Both the position numbers and the translations under genes were made by a program. A DNA stretch of 64,000 nt, taken from assembly GCA_015234525.1 (NCBI GenBank), contig JADGMX010000042.1:20890-84889 (forward strand), in the 5' to 3' direction. This document shows, piece by piece, positions 16,868-26,126 of this stretch (within the stretch, counting starts at the first letter, position 1; every line of letters begins with the position of its first letter). Origin of the DNA: Flavobacterium sp. GTDB taxonomy: Bacteria > Bacteroidota > Bacteroidia > Flavobacteriales > Flavobacteriaceae. Below the pieces are notes generated by a model. It saw only the letters and a program-made list of their open reading frames with translations, ran no database searches and was not told where the DNA came from.

Positions 16868-18730
16868 TTAGTTGTTGATTATTATTTTCTTAGTTTCTGA
16901 AAATCCTTTTCCTGAAACACGAACGACGTAGAATCCGGCATTAAGCTGACTCACATCAAATGTGGTATCGATTCCGTCCAGCTTTCGCTCAATGACCATC
17001 CGTCCCTGCACATCAAAGATCTGAGCCATAGCCCCATCCAATTCTGTAACCAGGGAAATGTTCAAGCTGGTGTTTGAAGGATTCGGCCATACATTAAAGG
17101 CAGATACATTAGCATCCCCGACTGACATCGACTCAGCATCGATTCCTGTTACAATAAGTGAATACTTTTGCGAAGGTATATTTAGTGGATTTGTCAGGTT
17201 GCCTTTATGTGAAATTGTAATCACATAGTTACCAGTAGGATTGTTCACTTCCACCTTTTCGATATTGTCAACATTGTTTTCACCGCGAATTGCCGCACCG
17301 CTCAAACTGTTGTTGAGTTTCCATGGATAAAACGTCTGACCATCCTTTGTGATTTTGATGTCCAAGTTGTTGATCAATCTCGGTGCCGTTGAACCACTTG
17401 TAGTACCAGCCGCAGGATCAGTCCATGATAAAGTTGCCATCAATGGCTCAGTACCCAGACTTGAAACTGTAATAGAGTAAGTACCACCTTGACTTAACAC
17501 ACGCTCATCAATGATTGAAGTAGTTCCATCATTGGTAATTGCTTCCGCCATTTTTTTGGCATTGATCAATCCCCAACCAAATTTACTGTCAGGTCCGTCA
17601 AATGCACCGGCTTCATCGGCTGTATGCGCCAACAAACCTCTTACGGTTGCCGACAACATGAACTCGCCATTGTTAACATTGGAATAATGCTCTTGCACCA
17701 AAACAAGTGCTCCCGTCACTCCCGGAGCCGCCATTGATGTCCCGTTCATAGAACCGTAAGCTGTGTTAGACGTACTTGTTGCAGAAAAAACACCGACACC
17801 TTTCGACGCAATATCTGGTTTAATCCTATTGTCGTCAGTAGGACCCCAGTTACTAAATCCTGCAAGATTAACACTTGATGGACCGGTATAATTTGGAACT
17901 TCACTGATGGCCGCAACTACAATTCCATTTTTAGCAGTTCCCATCCCCGTTAGGTGATTAAAATTGCCATCTCCATCATTTCCGGCTGCAAGTACAGCCT
18001 GATAGCTATCAAATTCATACGCAATCGCATCAAGACCTTGTGACTTTTCTGTATAAGCTCCAAAGTAATACTCAGGAATCATATTTGCACGATACCCATA
18101 TGAGTGATTTGATAACAACAAACCGTATTCTGCCTGAATTGACATTTCACCGAGATCATTGTTGAAGTCATTGATATATCCAAATGCCTGATGCGCAATC
18201 CCGCGAGCATTAGGATCAACTCCCGCTCCTATAATTGTTCCCAATACATGTGTCGAGTGGGCTGATTGAGGATTTGCTGGTCCGTCCTGGGTTGTAAAGC
18301 GATTAACAAACTCCACATGACTAACACGAGGATAATCCTCATCCCAAACACCAACATACATTCCGGCTCCAGTAAGGTTTAAACCCAGTGACCCACCTTC
18401 CTTCAAGTGATTTGACCTCGACGTAATTGCCGAACCTGTATTATAAGTAGTATAATACAACGGAACTCCCTCCTTTGAGATCGACATCAATTTTGCGACT
18501 TTGCCATTTTCCCGAATTTCCAATGGCCAATTGTTAATTTCCGCCAACCTATAGGCTTCAGCTTTTTTCTCGTAAAACTCACGCTCAAATTTGGCAGCTA
18601 ACTGACGCGCCCTTTCCTTGTTGTAGTTTTTGGTAATTTCTCGTCGCTGCGCATCGGTTTGCGCGTGAATCGAAAAACTGCCGCCAAGCACCAAGGCCAG
18701 GACAATCAATTTTGTAATTCTATTTTTCAT
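16868..18730 (-). CDS. secreted subtilisin-like serine protease with T9SS sorting domain
   Basis: 620 aa, family S8. A signal peptide ends at SIHAQ (about residue 23), followed by a propeptide-like helical region. The catalytic triad is visible: Asp in VGVWDEDYPR, His in AHSTHVLGTI and Ser in NGTSMAAPGVTG. A jelly-roll/proprotein-convertase-like region (about 400-520) precedes the type A sorting domain: FNVWPNPSNTSLNIS, MAQIFDVQGRMV, LNAGFYVVRVSG, TKKIIINN. It should be exported by the type IX system and act on extracellular protein. Its 5' end is divergent from rnhB. Confidence 0.92.
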   Translation of the reverse strand: MKNRITKLIVLALVLGGSFSIHAQTDAQRREITKNYNKERARQLAAKFEREFYEKKAEAYRLAEINNWPLEIRENGKVAKLMSISKEGVPLYYTTYNTGSAITSRSNHLKEGGSLGLNLTGAGMYVGVWDEDYPRVSHVEFVNRFTTQDGPANPQSAHSTHVLGTIIGAGVDPNARGIAHQAFGYINDFNNDLGEMSIQAEYGLLLSNHSYGYRANMIPEYYFGAYTEKSQGLDAIAYEFDSYQAVLAAGNDGDGNFNHLTGMGTAKNGIVVAAISEVPNYTGPSSVNLAGFSNWGPTDDNRIKPDIASKGVGVFSATSTSNTAYGSMNGTSMAAPGVTGALVLVQEHYSNVNNGEFMLSATVRGLLAHTADEAGAFDGPDSKFGWGLINAKKMAEAITNDGTTSIIDERVLSQGGTYSITVSSLGTEPLMATLSWTDPAAGTTSGSTAPRLINNLDIKITKDGQTFYPWKLNNSLSGAAIRGENNVDNIEKVEVNNPTGNYVITISHKGNLTNPLNIPSQKYSLIVTGIDAESMSVGDANVSAFNVWPNPSNTSLNISLVTELDGAMAQIFDVQGRMVIERKLDGIDTTFDVSQLNAGFYVVRVSGKGFSETKKIIINN

Positions 18731-18840
18731 AATGCATTTGTTTGCGCGGACTTGCGCCTATTAATAGTAGAAAAATTCTAAAAGAAAAAATTCTTTTCGC
18801 GAATATAAAAATCTTTTATCAAAGAATAATACGTGCTACG

Positions 18841-18848
18841 TATATTTG
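18841..18848 (+). promoter_or_regulatory. candidate -7 promoter element of rnhB
   Basis: TATATTTG matches TANNTTTG and ends 24 nt before ATG 18873. No good TTTG is at the usual 19-nt distance; the upstream region is A/T-rich. Confidence 0.4.
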
Positions 18849-18872
18849 CATAATTCGCAATTCTACCTCAAA

Positions 18873-19487
18873 ATGTTAAAATCCCGATATACAAAGCACC
18901 TTTATGAAGCCGGCACTGACGAAGCAGGACGCGGTTGTTTGGCGGGTCCGGTAACAGCTGCGGCAGTTATTTTACCCAAACGGTTCCGCAATGAAATTTT
19001 AAACGATTCCAAACAATTAACACATTCGTGCAGGGAGGAACTTCGGGAAGTCATTAAGAAATCGGCGCTTTGTTATTCGGTTACACATATCGAACCTTTA
19101 ATTATCGACGACATCAATATTTTGAATGCATCAATCCATGCAATGCAGGAATGCCTCGAAAAATTATCATTTACACCAATGCACATCATCGTCGATGGAA
19201 ATCGCTTCAAACCATTTCGAGATATTCCTCACGACTGTATTATTAAAGGTGACGCAAAATATATGAGCATCGCCGCAGCGTCAATTCTGGCAAAAACGTA
19301 TCGCGATGAATATATGTGCAAAATTCACGAAGAGTTCCCGATGTATAATTGGAAGCAAAACAAAGGCTATCCGACCATTGAACACCGTGAAGCCATCAGA
19401 AAATACGGGACGACAAAATACCACAGAATGTCTTTCAGGTTACTTCCGGAACAATTGGAACTGGAGTTTGATCAAAATGCTATTTAG
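18873..19487 (+). CDS. rnhB: ribonuclease HII
   Basis: 204 aa from ATG 18873 ([21 protein letters not shown]); an upstream TTG would add nine residues without family support. It cleaves the RNA strand of RNA-DNA hybrids and initiates ribonucleotide excision. The type 2 catalytic residues are visible: Asp-Glu in [15 protein letters not shown], Asp in HIIVDGNRF and Asp in [18 protein letters not shown]. Its 3' end overlaps the convergent lipB gene by 8 bp. Confidence 0.93.
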   Translation: MLKSRYTKHLYEAGTDEAGRGCLAGPVTAAAVILPKRFRNEILNDSKQLTHSCREELREVIKKSALCYSVTHIEPLIIDDINILNASIHAMQECLEKLSFTPMHIIVDGNRFKPFRDIPHDCIIKGDAKYMSIAAASILAKTYRDEYMCKIHEEFPMYNWKQNKGYPTIEHREAIRKYGTTKYHRMSFRLLPEQLELEFDQNAI

Positions 19488-20187
19488 CATCAATAAATTC
19501 CGATTCAAATAAAACCGTAAAGTGCTTCAGGATTTTTTCCTTTACCTGTGCTTCATCGACGTTATCCACACCTAATTCAACGTGAAGTGACGTAACTCCT
19601 TTGCCGCGAATCCCACACGGAATAATATTGTCGAAAAATCCTAAATCGGCGTTGACATTTAAAGCAAATCCATGCATTGTCACCCATCGCGAGGCCCGGA
19701 CACCCATCGCGCAAATCTTTCTGGCAAAAGGCGTATTTACCCCAAGCCAAACACCGGTTTCTCCCGGACTTCGAGTGCCTTCCAATCCATAATCGGCTAA
19801 AGTTAAAATAATGACTTCTTCAAGAAATCGAAGGTATTTATGAATATCTGTAAAAAAATTCTCAAGATCTAAAATCGGGTATCCTACAATTTGCCCGGGA
19901 CCGTGGTATGTAATATCGCCTCCCCTATTTATTTTGTAGAATGTCGCACCTTTTTCCTCCAATTGCGCTTCAGATAAAAGCAAATTGCTGAGATCACCAC
20001 TTTTGCCCAACGTATAAACGTGCGGATGTTCGACAAACAGAAAATGATTCTTCGTATCTAAATTAGTAGATTCACGACGGTTGCTGATTTTGGTATCAAC
20101 AATTTCCTTGAACAAGCTTTCCTGGTAATCCCACACTTCTTTGTAAGAGCGTGTACCCAAATCCTGAAGTAAAATTTTGCGATTCAT
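19480..20187 (-). CDS. lipB: octanoyl-[acyl-carrier protein]:protein transferase
   Basis: 235 aa. Transfers octanoyl groups from ACP to lipoyl domains, the first step of lipoate biosynthesis. Family landmarks: [55 protein letters not shown] with the conserved Lys, and the active-site Cys in [16 protein letters not shown] perfect -7 element lies only a few bases before the start, so the mRNA may be leaderless. Products are relevant to the lipoyl domain of the E2 protein encoded at 32-33 kb. Confidence 0.93.
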   Translation of the reverse strand: MNRKILLQDLGTRSYKEVWDYQESLFKEIVDTKISNRRESTNLDTKNHFLFVEHPHVYTLGKSGDLSNLLLSEAQLEEKGATFYKINRGGDITYHGPGQIVGYPILDLENFFTDIHKYLRFLEEVIILTLADYGLEGTRSPGETGVWLGVNTPFARKICAMGVRASRWVTMHGFALNVNADLGFFDNIIPCGIRGKGVTSLHVELGVDNVDEAQVKEKILKHFTVLFESEFIDAK

Positions 20188-20191
20188 TTAG

Positions 20192-20220
20192 CAAAGTTAC
20201 GATTTTACCGCAATAGTCAA
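20192..20220 (-). promoter_or_regulatory. promoter of lipB, possibly giving a leaderless mRNA
   Basis: On the minus strand TTG (20218-20220) is followed by 18 nt and TAACTTTG (20192-20199). Only four bases (CTAA) separate it from ATG 20187, so transcription should begin at or next to the start codon. Confidence 0.65.
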
Positions 20221-20231
20221 TTCGATGCTGC

Positions 20232-20262
20232 TTTGCAACTTACTACCTTATAACTATCTTTG
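20232..20262 (+). promoter_or_regulatory. consensus promoter of lysS
   Basis: TTTG (20232-20235), a 19-nt spacer and TATCTTTG (20255-20262) match the Bacteroidota consensus exactly. ATG 20281 is 18 nt further on. The lysS and lipB promoters are divergent, with -33 elements only about 11 bp apart. Confidence 0.8.
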
Positions 20263-20280
20263 CGCCCTAAAGAAAAAGTG

Positions 20281-21981
20281 ATGGCATTATCAGAACAAGA
20301 ATTATTGCGTCGAGAGGCACTAACCGAATTGCGGAACCTTGGTATCGAACCTTATCCGGCAAACGAATTTAAAGTAACCGCACATTCCACTGATGTGATC
20401 GAGAAATTTGATCAGTTTGAAGGAAAGGAAGTCGTGCTTGCAGGTCGTTTGATGGGTAAACGTATTATGGGTAAAGCATCGTTTGCTGAACTAAAGGACG
20501 CAAATGGCCGCATTCAGGTGTATATTTCGCGTGATGATGTTTCTGCCGATGAAGCTGCCACAACTTATAATGTCGTATTCAAAAAACTTTTGGACATCGG
20601 CGATTTTATAGGTGTAAAAGGTACCGTTTTCCGAACTCAGGTCGGCGAAATTTCGGTGCACGTTACCGAACTGACTGTACTTGCTAAAACATTAAAGCCG
20701 CTGCCAATCGTAAAGACCGATGCCGACGGAAATATTCATGACGCTTTCGCGGATCCCGAGCAGCGTTACCGACGTCGTTATGTTGATCTTACCGTGAACG
20801 ACGAAGTAAAGCAAACGTTTATCAAACGAACAAAATTGTTTAATGCAATGCGCTCGTTTTTTAACGACAAAGGCTACCTCGAAGTTGAAACTCCAATCCT
20901 ACAGCCGATCCCGGGTGGTGCCGCCGCAAGACCGTTTGTGACTCATCACAACTCGCTCGACATTCCGCTTTACATGCGAATCGCGAATGAACTTTATCTA
21001 AAAAGATTGATTGTTGGTGGATTTGACGGTGTGTATGAATTTTCAAAAAACTTCCGAAATGAAGGTATGGATCGCACCCATAATCCTGAATTTACGGCAA
21101 TGGAAATCTATGTAGCCTACAAGGATTACAACTGGATGATGTCGTTTACCGAAAACCTGCTCGAACATTGCGCAATTGCTGTGAACGGTTCAACTGAAGC
21201 CGTTTTTGGCGAACATAAAGTCGATTTTAAGGCTCCTTACGCCCGCGTGACGATGACCGATGCGATTAAGCAGTTTACGGGATTTGATATCTCGGGGAAA
21301 TCGGAAAATGAATTGTTTGATGCAGCAAAATCAATGGGAATTGACGTTGATGCTACTATGGGTAAAGGAAAGTTAATCGATGAAATTTTTGGCGCTAAAT
21401 GCGAAGGCAATTTTATCCAACCAACTTTTATCACTGATTATCCGATTGAGATGAGTCCGCTTTGCAAGAAACACCGCGACAATCCTGAGCTTACCGAGCG
21501 ATTCGAATTGATGGTCTGCGGGAAAGAAGTTGCAAATGCGTATTCGGAACTCAACGATCCAATCGACCAAAAGCAACGTTTTGAGCATCAGCTTAAATTA
21601 GCCGAAAAAGGCGATGACGAAGCCACTCAATTTATCGACCACGATTTCTTGCGCGCACTTGAATACGGAATGCCACCAACTAGTGGATTGGGTATCGGAA
21701 TGGACCGCCTGATTATGTTTTTGACTAACAATCAATCGATTCAAGAAGTGCTGTTCTTCCCACAAATGCGACCTGAAAAGAAAGGCCCGGAACTTACTGA
21801 AGATGAAAAACTAATTGCTGAAATCTTAAAAACCAGCAAATCGCTTGTGCTAGATCTGTTAAAGACACAAGCCGGATTGAGCGGTAAAAAATGGGATTCT
21901 GCAATGAAGGGACTTTCAAAACACGGTTTGGTGAAAATAGTTGTCGACGGCGACACGAAAACAGTAGAGTTTTTAGGATAA
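20281..21981 (+). CDS. lysS: lysyl-tRNA synthetase, class II
   Basis: About 566 aa from ATG 20281 (MALSEQELLRREALTEL). It has the N-terminal OB anticodon-binding domain (VLAGRLMGKRIMGKASFAEL) and a class II catalytic core: motif 1 region FFNDKGYLEVETPIL, motif 2 FRNEGMDRTHNPEFTAME, and motif 3 GLGIGMDRLIMFLT. The C-terminal tail of about 60 residues (after FFPQMRPEKKGPE) is longer than in E. coli but usual in flavobacteria. A consensus promoter precedes it. Confidence 0.97.
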   Translation: MALSEQELLRREALTELRNLGIEPYPANEFKVTAHSTDVIEKFDQFEGKEVVLAGRLMGKRIMGKASFAELKDANGRIQVYISRDDVSADEAATTYNVVFKKLLDIGDFIGVKGTVFRTQVGEISVHVTELTVLAKTLKPLPIVKTDADGNIHDAFADPEQRYRRRYVDLTVNDEVKQTFIKRTKLFNAMRSFFNDKGYLEVETPILQPIPGGAAARPFVTHHNSLDIPLYMRIANELYLKRLIVGGFDGVYEFSKNFRNEGMDRTHNPEFTAMEIYVAYKDYNWMMSFTENLLEHCAIAVNGSTEAVFGEHKVDFKAPYARVTMTDAIKQFTGFDISGKSENELFDAAKSMGIDVDATMGKGKLIDEIFGAKCEGNFIQPTFITDYPIEMSPLCKKHRDNPELTERFELMVCGKEVANAYSELNDPIDQKQRFEHQLKLAEKGDDEATQFIDHDFLRALEYGMPPTSGLGIGMDRLIMFLTNNQSIQEVLFFPQMRPEKKGPELTEDEKLIAEILKTSKSLVLDLLKTQAGLSGKKWDSAMKGLSKHGLVKIVVDGDTKTVEFLG

Positions 21982-22029
21982 CATCTAAAAATTTGATTAT
22001 CAGTCACTAAAAGATAACCGAAAATAAAT

Positions 22030-22060
22030 TTTGTCGGTTATTAAAAATAATTTAGTTTTG
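22030..22060 (+). promoter_or_regulatory. consensus promoter of the small secreted protein gene
   Basis: TTTG (22030-22033), 19 nt and TAGTTTTG (22053-22060) match the consensus. It overlaps the inverted repeat ATAACCGA (22014-22021)/TCGGTTAT (22034-22041), which may act as a weak lysS terminator. Confidence 0.75.
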
Positions 22061-22086
22061 GTTTCCAACATCACAAAATATTTCAG

Positions 22087-22449
22087 ATGAAAAAAATTAT
22101 TGCAATACTGACTTTGTTTTTCGCTTTTACCGTTTCAGGAAATGCTCAGGAAAAACTTTCAAATGAAGAACAAGCAAAGGTTGACGCTTATAAAATGTCT
22201 CAAGCATTGAATCTTCAGGGTACAAGACAAGACGAATTCGTACAGCTTTTCGTTAAAAAATATCAAGTGCTGAACGATCCGAAAATGTCTGATGAACGCA
22301 AAAAGGAGATGAACCGAATCGTTGAGCTTAAAGTTCGCGCTTCTCTAACTCCGGAGCAAATCGCCAAGTTAGATGCTAGTCCGGAATTACTTGCTAAAGT
22401 TAGAGGAACAGCTGCACCGGATACCACTGCGGATCTAAAGAAAAAATAA
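22087..22449 (+). CDS. small secreted helical protein
   Basis: 120 aa. Signal peptide MKKIIAILTLFFAFTVSGNAQ, then a short, charged, largely helical protein (NEEQAKVDAYKMSQALNL, DERKKEMNRIVELKVRASLTPEQIAKLD) ending in a Lys-rich tail. The LTPEQ segment recalls Spy/CpxP-like LTxxQ helices in periplasmic chaperones, but the similarity is too short for a family call. It has its own promoter and terminator, so it is a monocistronic gene. Confidence 0.7.
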   Translation: MKKIIAILTLFFAFTVSGNAQEKLSNEEQAKVDAYKMSQALNLQGTRQDEFVQLFVKKYQVLNDPKMSDERKKEMNRIVELKVRASLTPEQIAKLDASPELLAKVRGTAAPDTTADLKKK

Positions 22450-22453
22450 GAAC

Positions 22454-22488
22454 AAAAAAAAGCTTCCAAATTGGAAGCTTTTTTTTAT
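22454..22488. terminator. bidirectional intrinsic terminator
   Basis: AAGCTTCCAA (22460-22469) and TTGGAAGCTT (22471-22480) form a palindrome flanked by A7 and T8 runs. It ends the small secreted protein gene on the + strand and the convergent hemL on the minus strand, whose stop codon falls inside its T-rich flank. Confidence 0.9.
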
Positions 22489-23771
22489 AATGTCCTGGCC
22501 ACTTTACCGACTGCTGCAATCGTTGCATCGAGATCTTCGTAAGTCAACGCATCGGAAATAAACCATGTTTCATATGCCGACGGAGCGATATAAACACCGT
22601 TCTCCAACAAACCGTGAAAAAATTTCTTAAAGGTATCGTTATCGCCTTTTCCGGCTGATTTAAAATCAACTACGGAATCTTTATCGAAATGAACCGAAAT
22701 CATGCTTCCTACGCGATTGATTGTATAATTTATATTGGCGCTAGTTAATTCTTCACGCATTCCATTTTCCAGATAAGCTGTTTTTTGCTCAAGTCGGTTG
22801 TAGATTTCCAAATCAGATTCGAGCGCCTGTAACATCGCTAAACCGGCTGCCATCGCAAGCGGATTCCCCGATAAAGTACCGGCTTGATAAACACTTCCTG
22901 CCGGCGATAAATGGTCCATGATTTCGCTTCTTGCCGCAAAAGCACCGACTGGCAGCCCGCCACCGATCACTTTTCCGTACGTCACAATATCGGCATTGAT
23001 GTTAAACAACTCTTGCGCGCCGCCTCTTGCAAGCCGGAAACCCGTCATCACCTCGTCAAAGATCAGCAGAATACCATTGTCATCGCACAACGTTCTCAAG
23101 TCGCTTAAAAAGCCGTCTTTGGGCGGAATGCATCCCATATTCCCCGCAACAGGTTCAATAATTATCGCAGCGATTTCATCTTTATTGGCGTCAATCAATT
23201 CACTTACGCTGTTAATGTCGTTGTAAGTCGCAAGTAACGTATCCTGAGCCGTTCCCGGAGTTACACCCGGACTGTTCGGCACGCCAAAGGTTGAAAGTCC
23301 GCTTCCGGCCTGAATCAAAAACGAATCAGAATGACCATGATAACATCCTGCAAACTTGATCACTTTATTTCTATTAGTATATCCCCGCGCCAAGCGAACC
23401 GCGCTCATGCATGCTTCGGTACCTGAATTTACAAACCGTATTTTGTCGATATTAGGAACCATTGAAACTGCTAACGATGCAATTTCAGTTTCTAATTTTG
23501 TAGGCGCGCCAAACGAGGTTCCGAGTTTTGCCTTTTCGATAACTGCTTCAACCACGGGCTCGTAGGCATGACCAAGTATCATCGGACCCCATGAATTGAT
23601 ATAATCCAGAAATTTATTTCCATCTTCATCAAAAAGCCATTGTCCTTTTGCGCTTTTTAAAAATAGCGGGGTTCCGCCAACTCCTTTGAAAGCGCGGACA
23701 GGCGAATTAACGCCACCCGGAATAACCTTTTCTGCTTCGGCGAATAATTCGCTGCTTCTTTTATATAACAC
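22485..23771 (-). CDS. hemL: glutamate-1-semialdehyde 2,1-aminomutase
   Basis: 428 aa, a class III PLP aminotransferase that makes 5-aminolevulinate in tetrapyrrole synthesis from glutamate. Landmarks: [45 protein letters not shown] and the PLP lysine in [15 protein letters not shown]. The length is standard. It is followed, two bases upstream in the minus direction, by the glucosaminidase gene, so the two may share a transcript. Confidence 0.97.
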   Translation of the reverse strand: MLYKRSSELFAEAEKVIPGGVNSPVRAFKGVGGTPLFLKSAKGQWLFDEDGNKFLDYINSWGPMILGHAYEPVVEAVIEKAKLGTSFGAPTKLETEIASLAVSMVPNIDKIRFVNSGTEACMSAVRLARGYTNRNKVIKFAGCYHGHSDSFLIQAGSGLSTFGVPNSPGVTPGTAQDTLLATYNDINSVSELIDANKDEIAAIIIEPVAGNMGCIPPKDGFLSDLRTLCDDNGILLIFDEVMTGFRLARGGAQELFNINADIVTYGKVIGGGLPVGAFAARSEIMDHLSPAGSVYQAGTLSGNPLAMAAGLAMLQALESDLEIYNRLEQKTAYLENGMREELTSANINYTINRVGSMISVHFDKDSVVDFKSAGKGDNDTFKKFFHGLLENGVYIAPSAYETWFISDALTYEDLDATIAAVGKVARTL

Positions 23772-23773
23772 GA

Positions 23774-24613
23774 TTACCTGATTTTAATTTGCTGACCAAT
23801 CGAAATGTTGTTGTCGATGATATTATTCTTCCGACGCAATTCATCAACCGAAATATTAAAGCGTTTAGAAATTGAATAAAGCGTATCGCCTTTTCCAACT
23901 AGGTACAAATCGGAACTTGTGATGGCTTCATTGGTATTTGCCGGAATAAACGGCTTTCCGAGCGCTTCCTTATCATATCTGTAAAGTTGATAACGCTCGA
24001 TTATGCTGATAAGTTTATCCGGATATTTCGGATCCGTCGCATAACCCGCCTTTTTTAATCCCTTTGCCCAAGCTTTGTAATCGTCCTTATCGAGTTGGAA
24101 AAGGAAATCATACCGAGATCTGGTCGTTAAGAACAAAGCATGGTCGCGGTAAGATTCGCTCGCATCCGCATATTTTCTAAAACATTCACCCACGGCATCG
24201 TCGTCGTGCGAAACACTCGGGCCGCTCCATTCTTTATGACACTTAATTCCGAAATGATTGTTTGCCTGTCTGGCTAAAGCCGCCGTTCCAGAACCCGATT
24301 CTAAAATTCCCTGTGCGATGATGATACTAGACGGAATGCCGTACTGACGCATGTTTTGCTTTGCAGTTTCCTTAAAACTGTCGATGTAATCCAAAACCAG
24401 TTCAGTGGTAACCTTAACCCGTGAAGTAGCTTCAAGGGTTTCGCTTTCAGGCCTGTTAACGGGAGCTGATGTTGCTGGTTTCGACACCGGCTTTCGAACA
24501 GTCCTAACGGTTGTTGCTGGTTTTTTATACCCTCTTTTTTTCGATGCCTGTTTGCTTCCTCCACAACTTGCAAGCACGATCAAAATCAACAAGAGACAAA
24601 TTTTTCTAGTCAT
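23774..24613 (-). CDS. glucosaminidase-domain lipoprotein with C-terminal LysM
   Basis: 279 aa. Lipoprotein signal with Cys in IVLASCGGS (about residue 17), then a Lys/Pro/Thr-rich linker, a mannosyl-glycoprotein endo-beta-N-acetylglucosaminidase-like domain at about 70-210 ([19 protein letters not shown] contains the catalytic Glu; FGIKCHKEW and [14 protein letters not shown] follow), and one LysM motif at about 232-279 ([18 protein letters not shown]). It likely cleaves peptidoglycan glycan strands in the periplasm. Its start overlaps the stop of the ACC-deaminase-like gene by 4 bp (ATGA). Confidence 0.88.
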   Translation of the reverse strand: MTRKICLLLILIVLASCGGSKQASKKRGYKKPATTVRTVRKPVSKPATSAPVNRPESETLEATSRVKVTTELVLDYIDSFKETAKQNMRQYGIPSSIIIAQGILESGSGTAALARQANNHFGIKCHKEWSGPSVSHDDDAVGECFRKYADASESYRDHALFLTTRSRYDFLFQLDKDDYKAWAKGLKKAGYATDPKYPDKLISIIERYQLYRYDKEALGKPFIPANTNEAITSSDLYLVGKGDTLYSISKRFNISVDELRRKNNIIDNNISIGQQIKIR

Positions 24614-25545
24614 AAAAATTCTATTATCGGTTGTTTCTTTTTTAATAGTTGTTTGTTCATTCCGTTCACTCCCTGAATTCCGCCGGTATGAATTGCCAGA
24701 ATCGAACTTCCAGGTTTAAAATATCCTTTTGCGATCAAATCGAATATGCCAAACATCATTTTTCCGGTATAAATCGGATCGAGCTTTATCTGATAATCCG
24801 AATAAAACTTGTTGATGAATTCAATTAATTCCGCAGTTGTTTTTCCGTAGCCCCCAAAGTGATAATCCAATAGTAATTCGCATTGATCAACACGATCGGC
24901 CAATGCCAAAAACTCCGATTTTGACCAAATTCCTTTGATTGCCGGAAATCCGAGAACCTTTTGATTCGGACCGGCGCTGTTCACCAATCCCGACAAAGTC
25001 CCACCCGTACCGACAGCCGTGCAAATATACTCAAAACCCCGTTCGGCATCGGTCAATATTTCTTCACAACCTCTTATTGCAAGGGCATTTGTGCCGCCTT
25101 CGGGAATCAAATAGAATTTTCCGAGCCTCGATCGCAAATTCTCGATAAAATCCTGCGATTCTTTTAAAGCGTACTGACTACGCGGAATGAACACTAATTT
25201 CATCCCACATTCAGCCGCAAACTTCAATGTCGGATTACCGTCTATTTTGTCAGATAATTCTTCACCCCTAATTATTCCGATTGTTGAAAACTTGTACAAT
25301 CGGCCCGCCGCAGCCACAGCCGCTATGTGATTTGAAAACGCACCGCCAAAGGTTAAAAGCGTCGGCTCGCCGATTTCGCGGGCGCGGACAAGATTGTATT
25401 TCAACTTGCGCCATTTGTTTCCCGGAACTTCAGGATGGATCAAATCTTCGCGCTTAATCATCAGCTTAATATCAGCGAATCCGGTTTCGATCAACTGATT
25501 TTCAGATATAATATCAGAATCTAGAGGTAACGCAAAAATGCCCAT
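24610..25545 (-). CDS. ACC deaminase/D-cysteine desulfhydrase-like PLP enzyme
   Basis: 311 aa, fold-type II PLP enzyme. The PLP lysine is in VPGNKWRKLKYN, the ring-stacking SNH segment in GGAFSNHIAAVAAAG, and the phosphate loop in VGTGGTLSGL. The closest named families are 1-aminocyclopropane-1-carboxylate deaminase and D-cysteine desulfhydrase; the two cannot be separated by eye, and flavobacterial members are mostly uncharacterised. It overlaps the upstream HExxH gene by 25 bp and the downstream glucosaminidase gene by 4 bp, so all are translationally coupled. Confidence 0.82.
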   Translation of the reverse strand: MGIFALPLDSDIISENQLIETGFADIKLMIKREDLIHPEVPGNKWRKLKYNLVRAREIGEPTLLTFGGAFSNHIAAVAAAGRLYKFSTIGIIRGEELSDKIDGNPTLKFAAECGMKLVFIPRSQYALKESQDFIENLRSRLGKFYLIPEGGTNALAIRGCEEILTDAERGFEYICTAVGTGGTLSGLVNSAGPNQKVLGFPAIKGIWSKSEFLALADRVDQCELLLDYHFGGYGKTTAELIEFINKFYSDYQIKLDPIYTGKMMFGIFDLIAKGYFKPGSSILAIHTGGIQGVNGMNKQLLKKKQPIIEFL

Positions 25546-25844
25546 GTCGACCTTTGTTTTAAATAATTGGGATTCGTATCATTGGCGTATGCCTCACGCT
25601 CAAATGATATGTTGCGGTATGCCTGACGTTTATTTCCAGCCATTAGATAACGCACTAAAAACTCGATCGTATACCAGATAAAAAATAGGACGACAGCAGT
25701 TTCTAATTGTTGCCGAATATGAATCTTTTCATGGTTGATAAGCGTTCCTTTTTGATTTTGCCTCTCGCGAAGAATAATAAACGGGAAAATTGTGATGCCA
25801 CTATAGCCTTTCGGGACGAAAAAACGGGACACGATTAATAGCAT
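25521..25844 (-). CDS. small membrane protein with an HExxH motif
   Basis: 107 aa. Contains NHEKIHIRQQLE at about residues 38-49, an HExxH zinc-protease-like motif, directly followed by one hydrophobic helix (about residues 50-68, AVVLFFIWYTIEFLVRYL) and then FEREAYAND, whose Glu could be a third metal ligand. The arrangement resembles a minimal membrane-linked metallopeptidase, but I do not recognise a characterised family. Its 3' end overlaps the ACC-deaminase-like gene by 25 bp. It is divergent from the DUF5522 gene with only 26 bp between starts. Confidence 0.6.
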   Translation of the reverse strand: MLLIVSRFFVPKGYSGITIFPFIILRERQNQKGTLINHEKIHIRQQLETAVVLFFIWYTIEFLVRYLMAGNKRQAYRNISFEREAYANDTNPNYLKQRSTWAFLRYL

Positions 25845-25858
25845 TCTCTTAAAGTTTC

Positions 25859-25866
25859 TAACTTTG
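25859..25866 (+). promoter_or_regulatory. candidate -7 promoter element of the DUF5522 gene
   Basis: TAACTTTG fits TANNTTTG exactly and ends only four bases before ATG 25871, which would give an essentially leaderless mRNA. No clear -33 element is seen. Confidence 0.4.
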
Positions 25867-25870
25867 TGGG

Positions 25871-26035
25871 ATGAGTGAACAAAATAATGAAAATAAACTG
25901 ATAAAAGGCGAAGATTATTATCTGACTCCTGAAGGTTATAAGGTTTTCACAGAAAAATTCCACTTGAAACGCGGCTATTGTTGCAAATGTGGCTGCAAAC
26001 ATTGCCCCTACGGTTTTGATAAAAAGCGAAGTTAA
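25871..26035 (+). CDS. DUF5522-type cysteine-rich small protein
   Basis: 54 aa, starting MSEQNNENKLIKGEDYYLTP. The C-terminal half has the conserved block VFTEKFHLKRGYCCKCGCKH followed by CPYGFDKK, with five cysteines and a histidine that could bind zinc. This matches the short DUF5522 proteins of Bacteroidota, whose function is unknown. It is divergent from the HExxH gene and precedes hutU by 91 bp. Confidence 0.75.
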   Translation: MSEQNNENKLIKGEDYYLTPEGYKVFTEKFHLKRGYCCKCGCKHCPYGFDKKRS

Positions 26036-26126
26036 ATTGAAGATCAAGCAATTTACCATTTAAAACCTCCTGTCAATTGAACATCTAGCAGCTAATTTCC
26101 AAAATTTCAAATCTTCAAATTAAATA

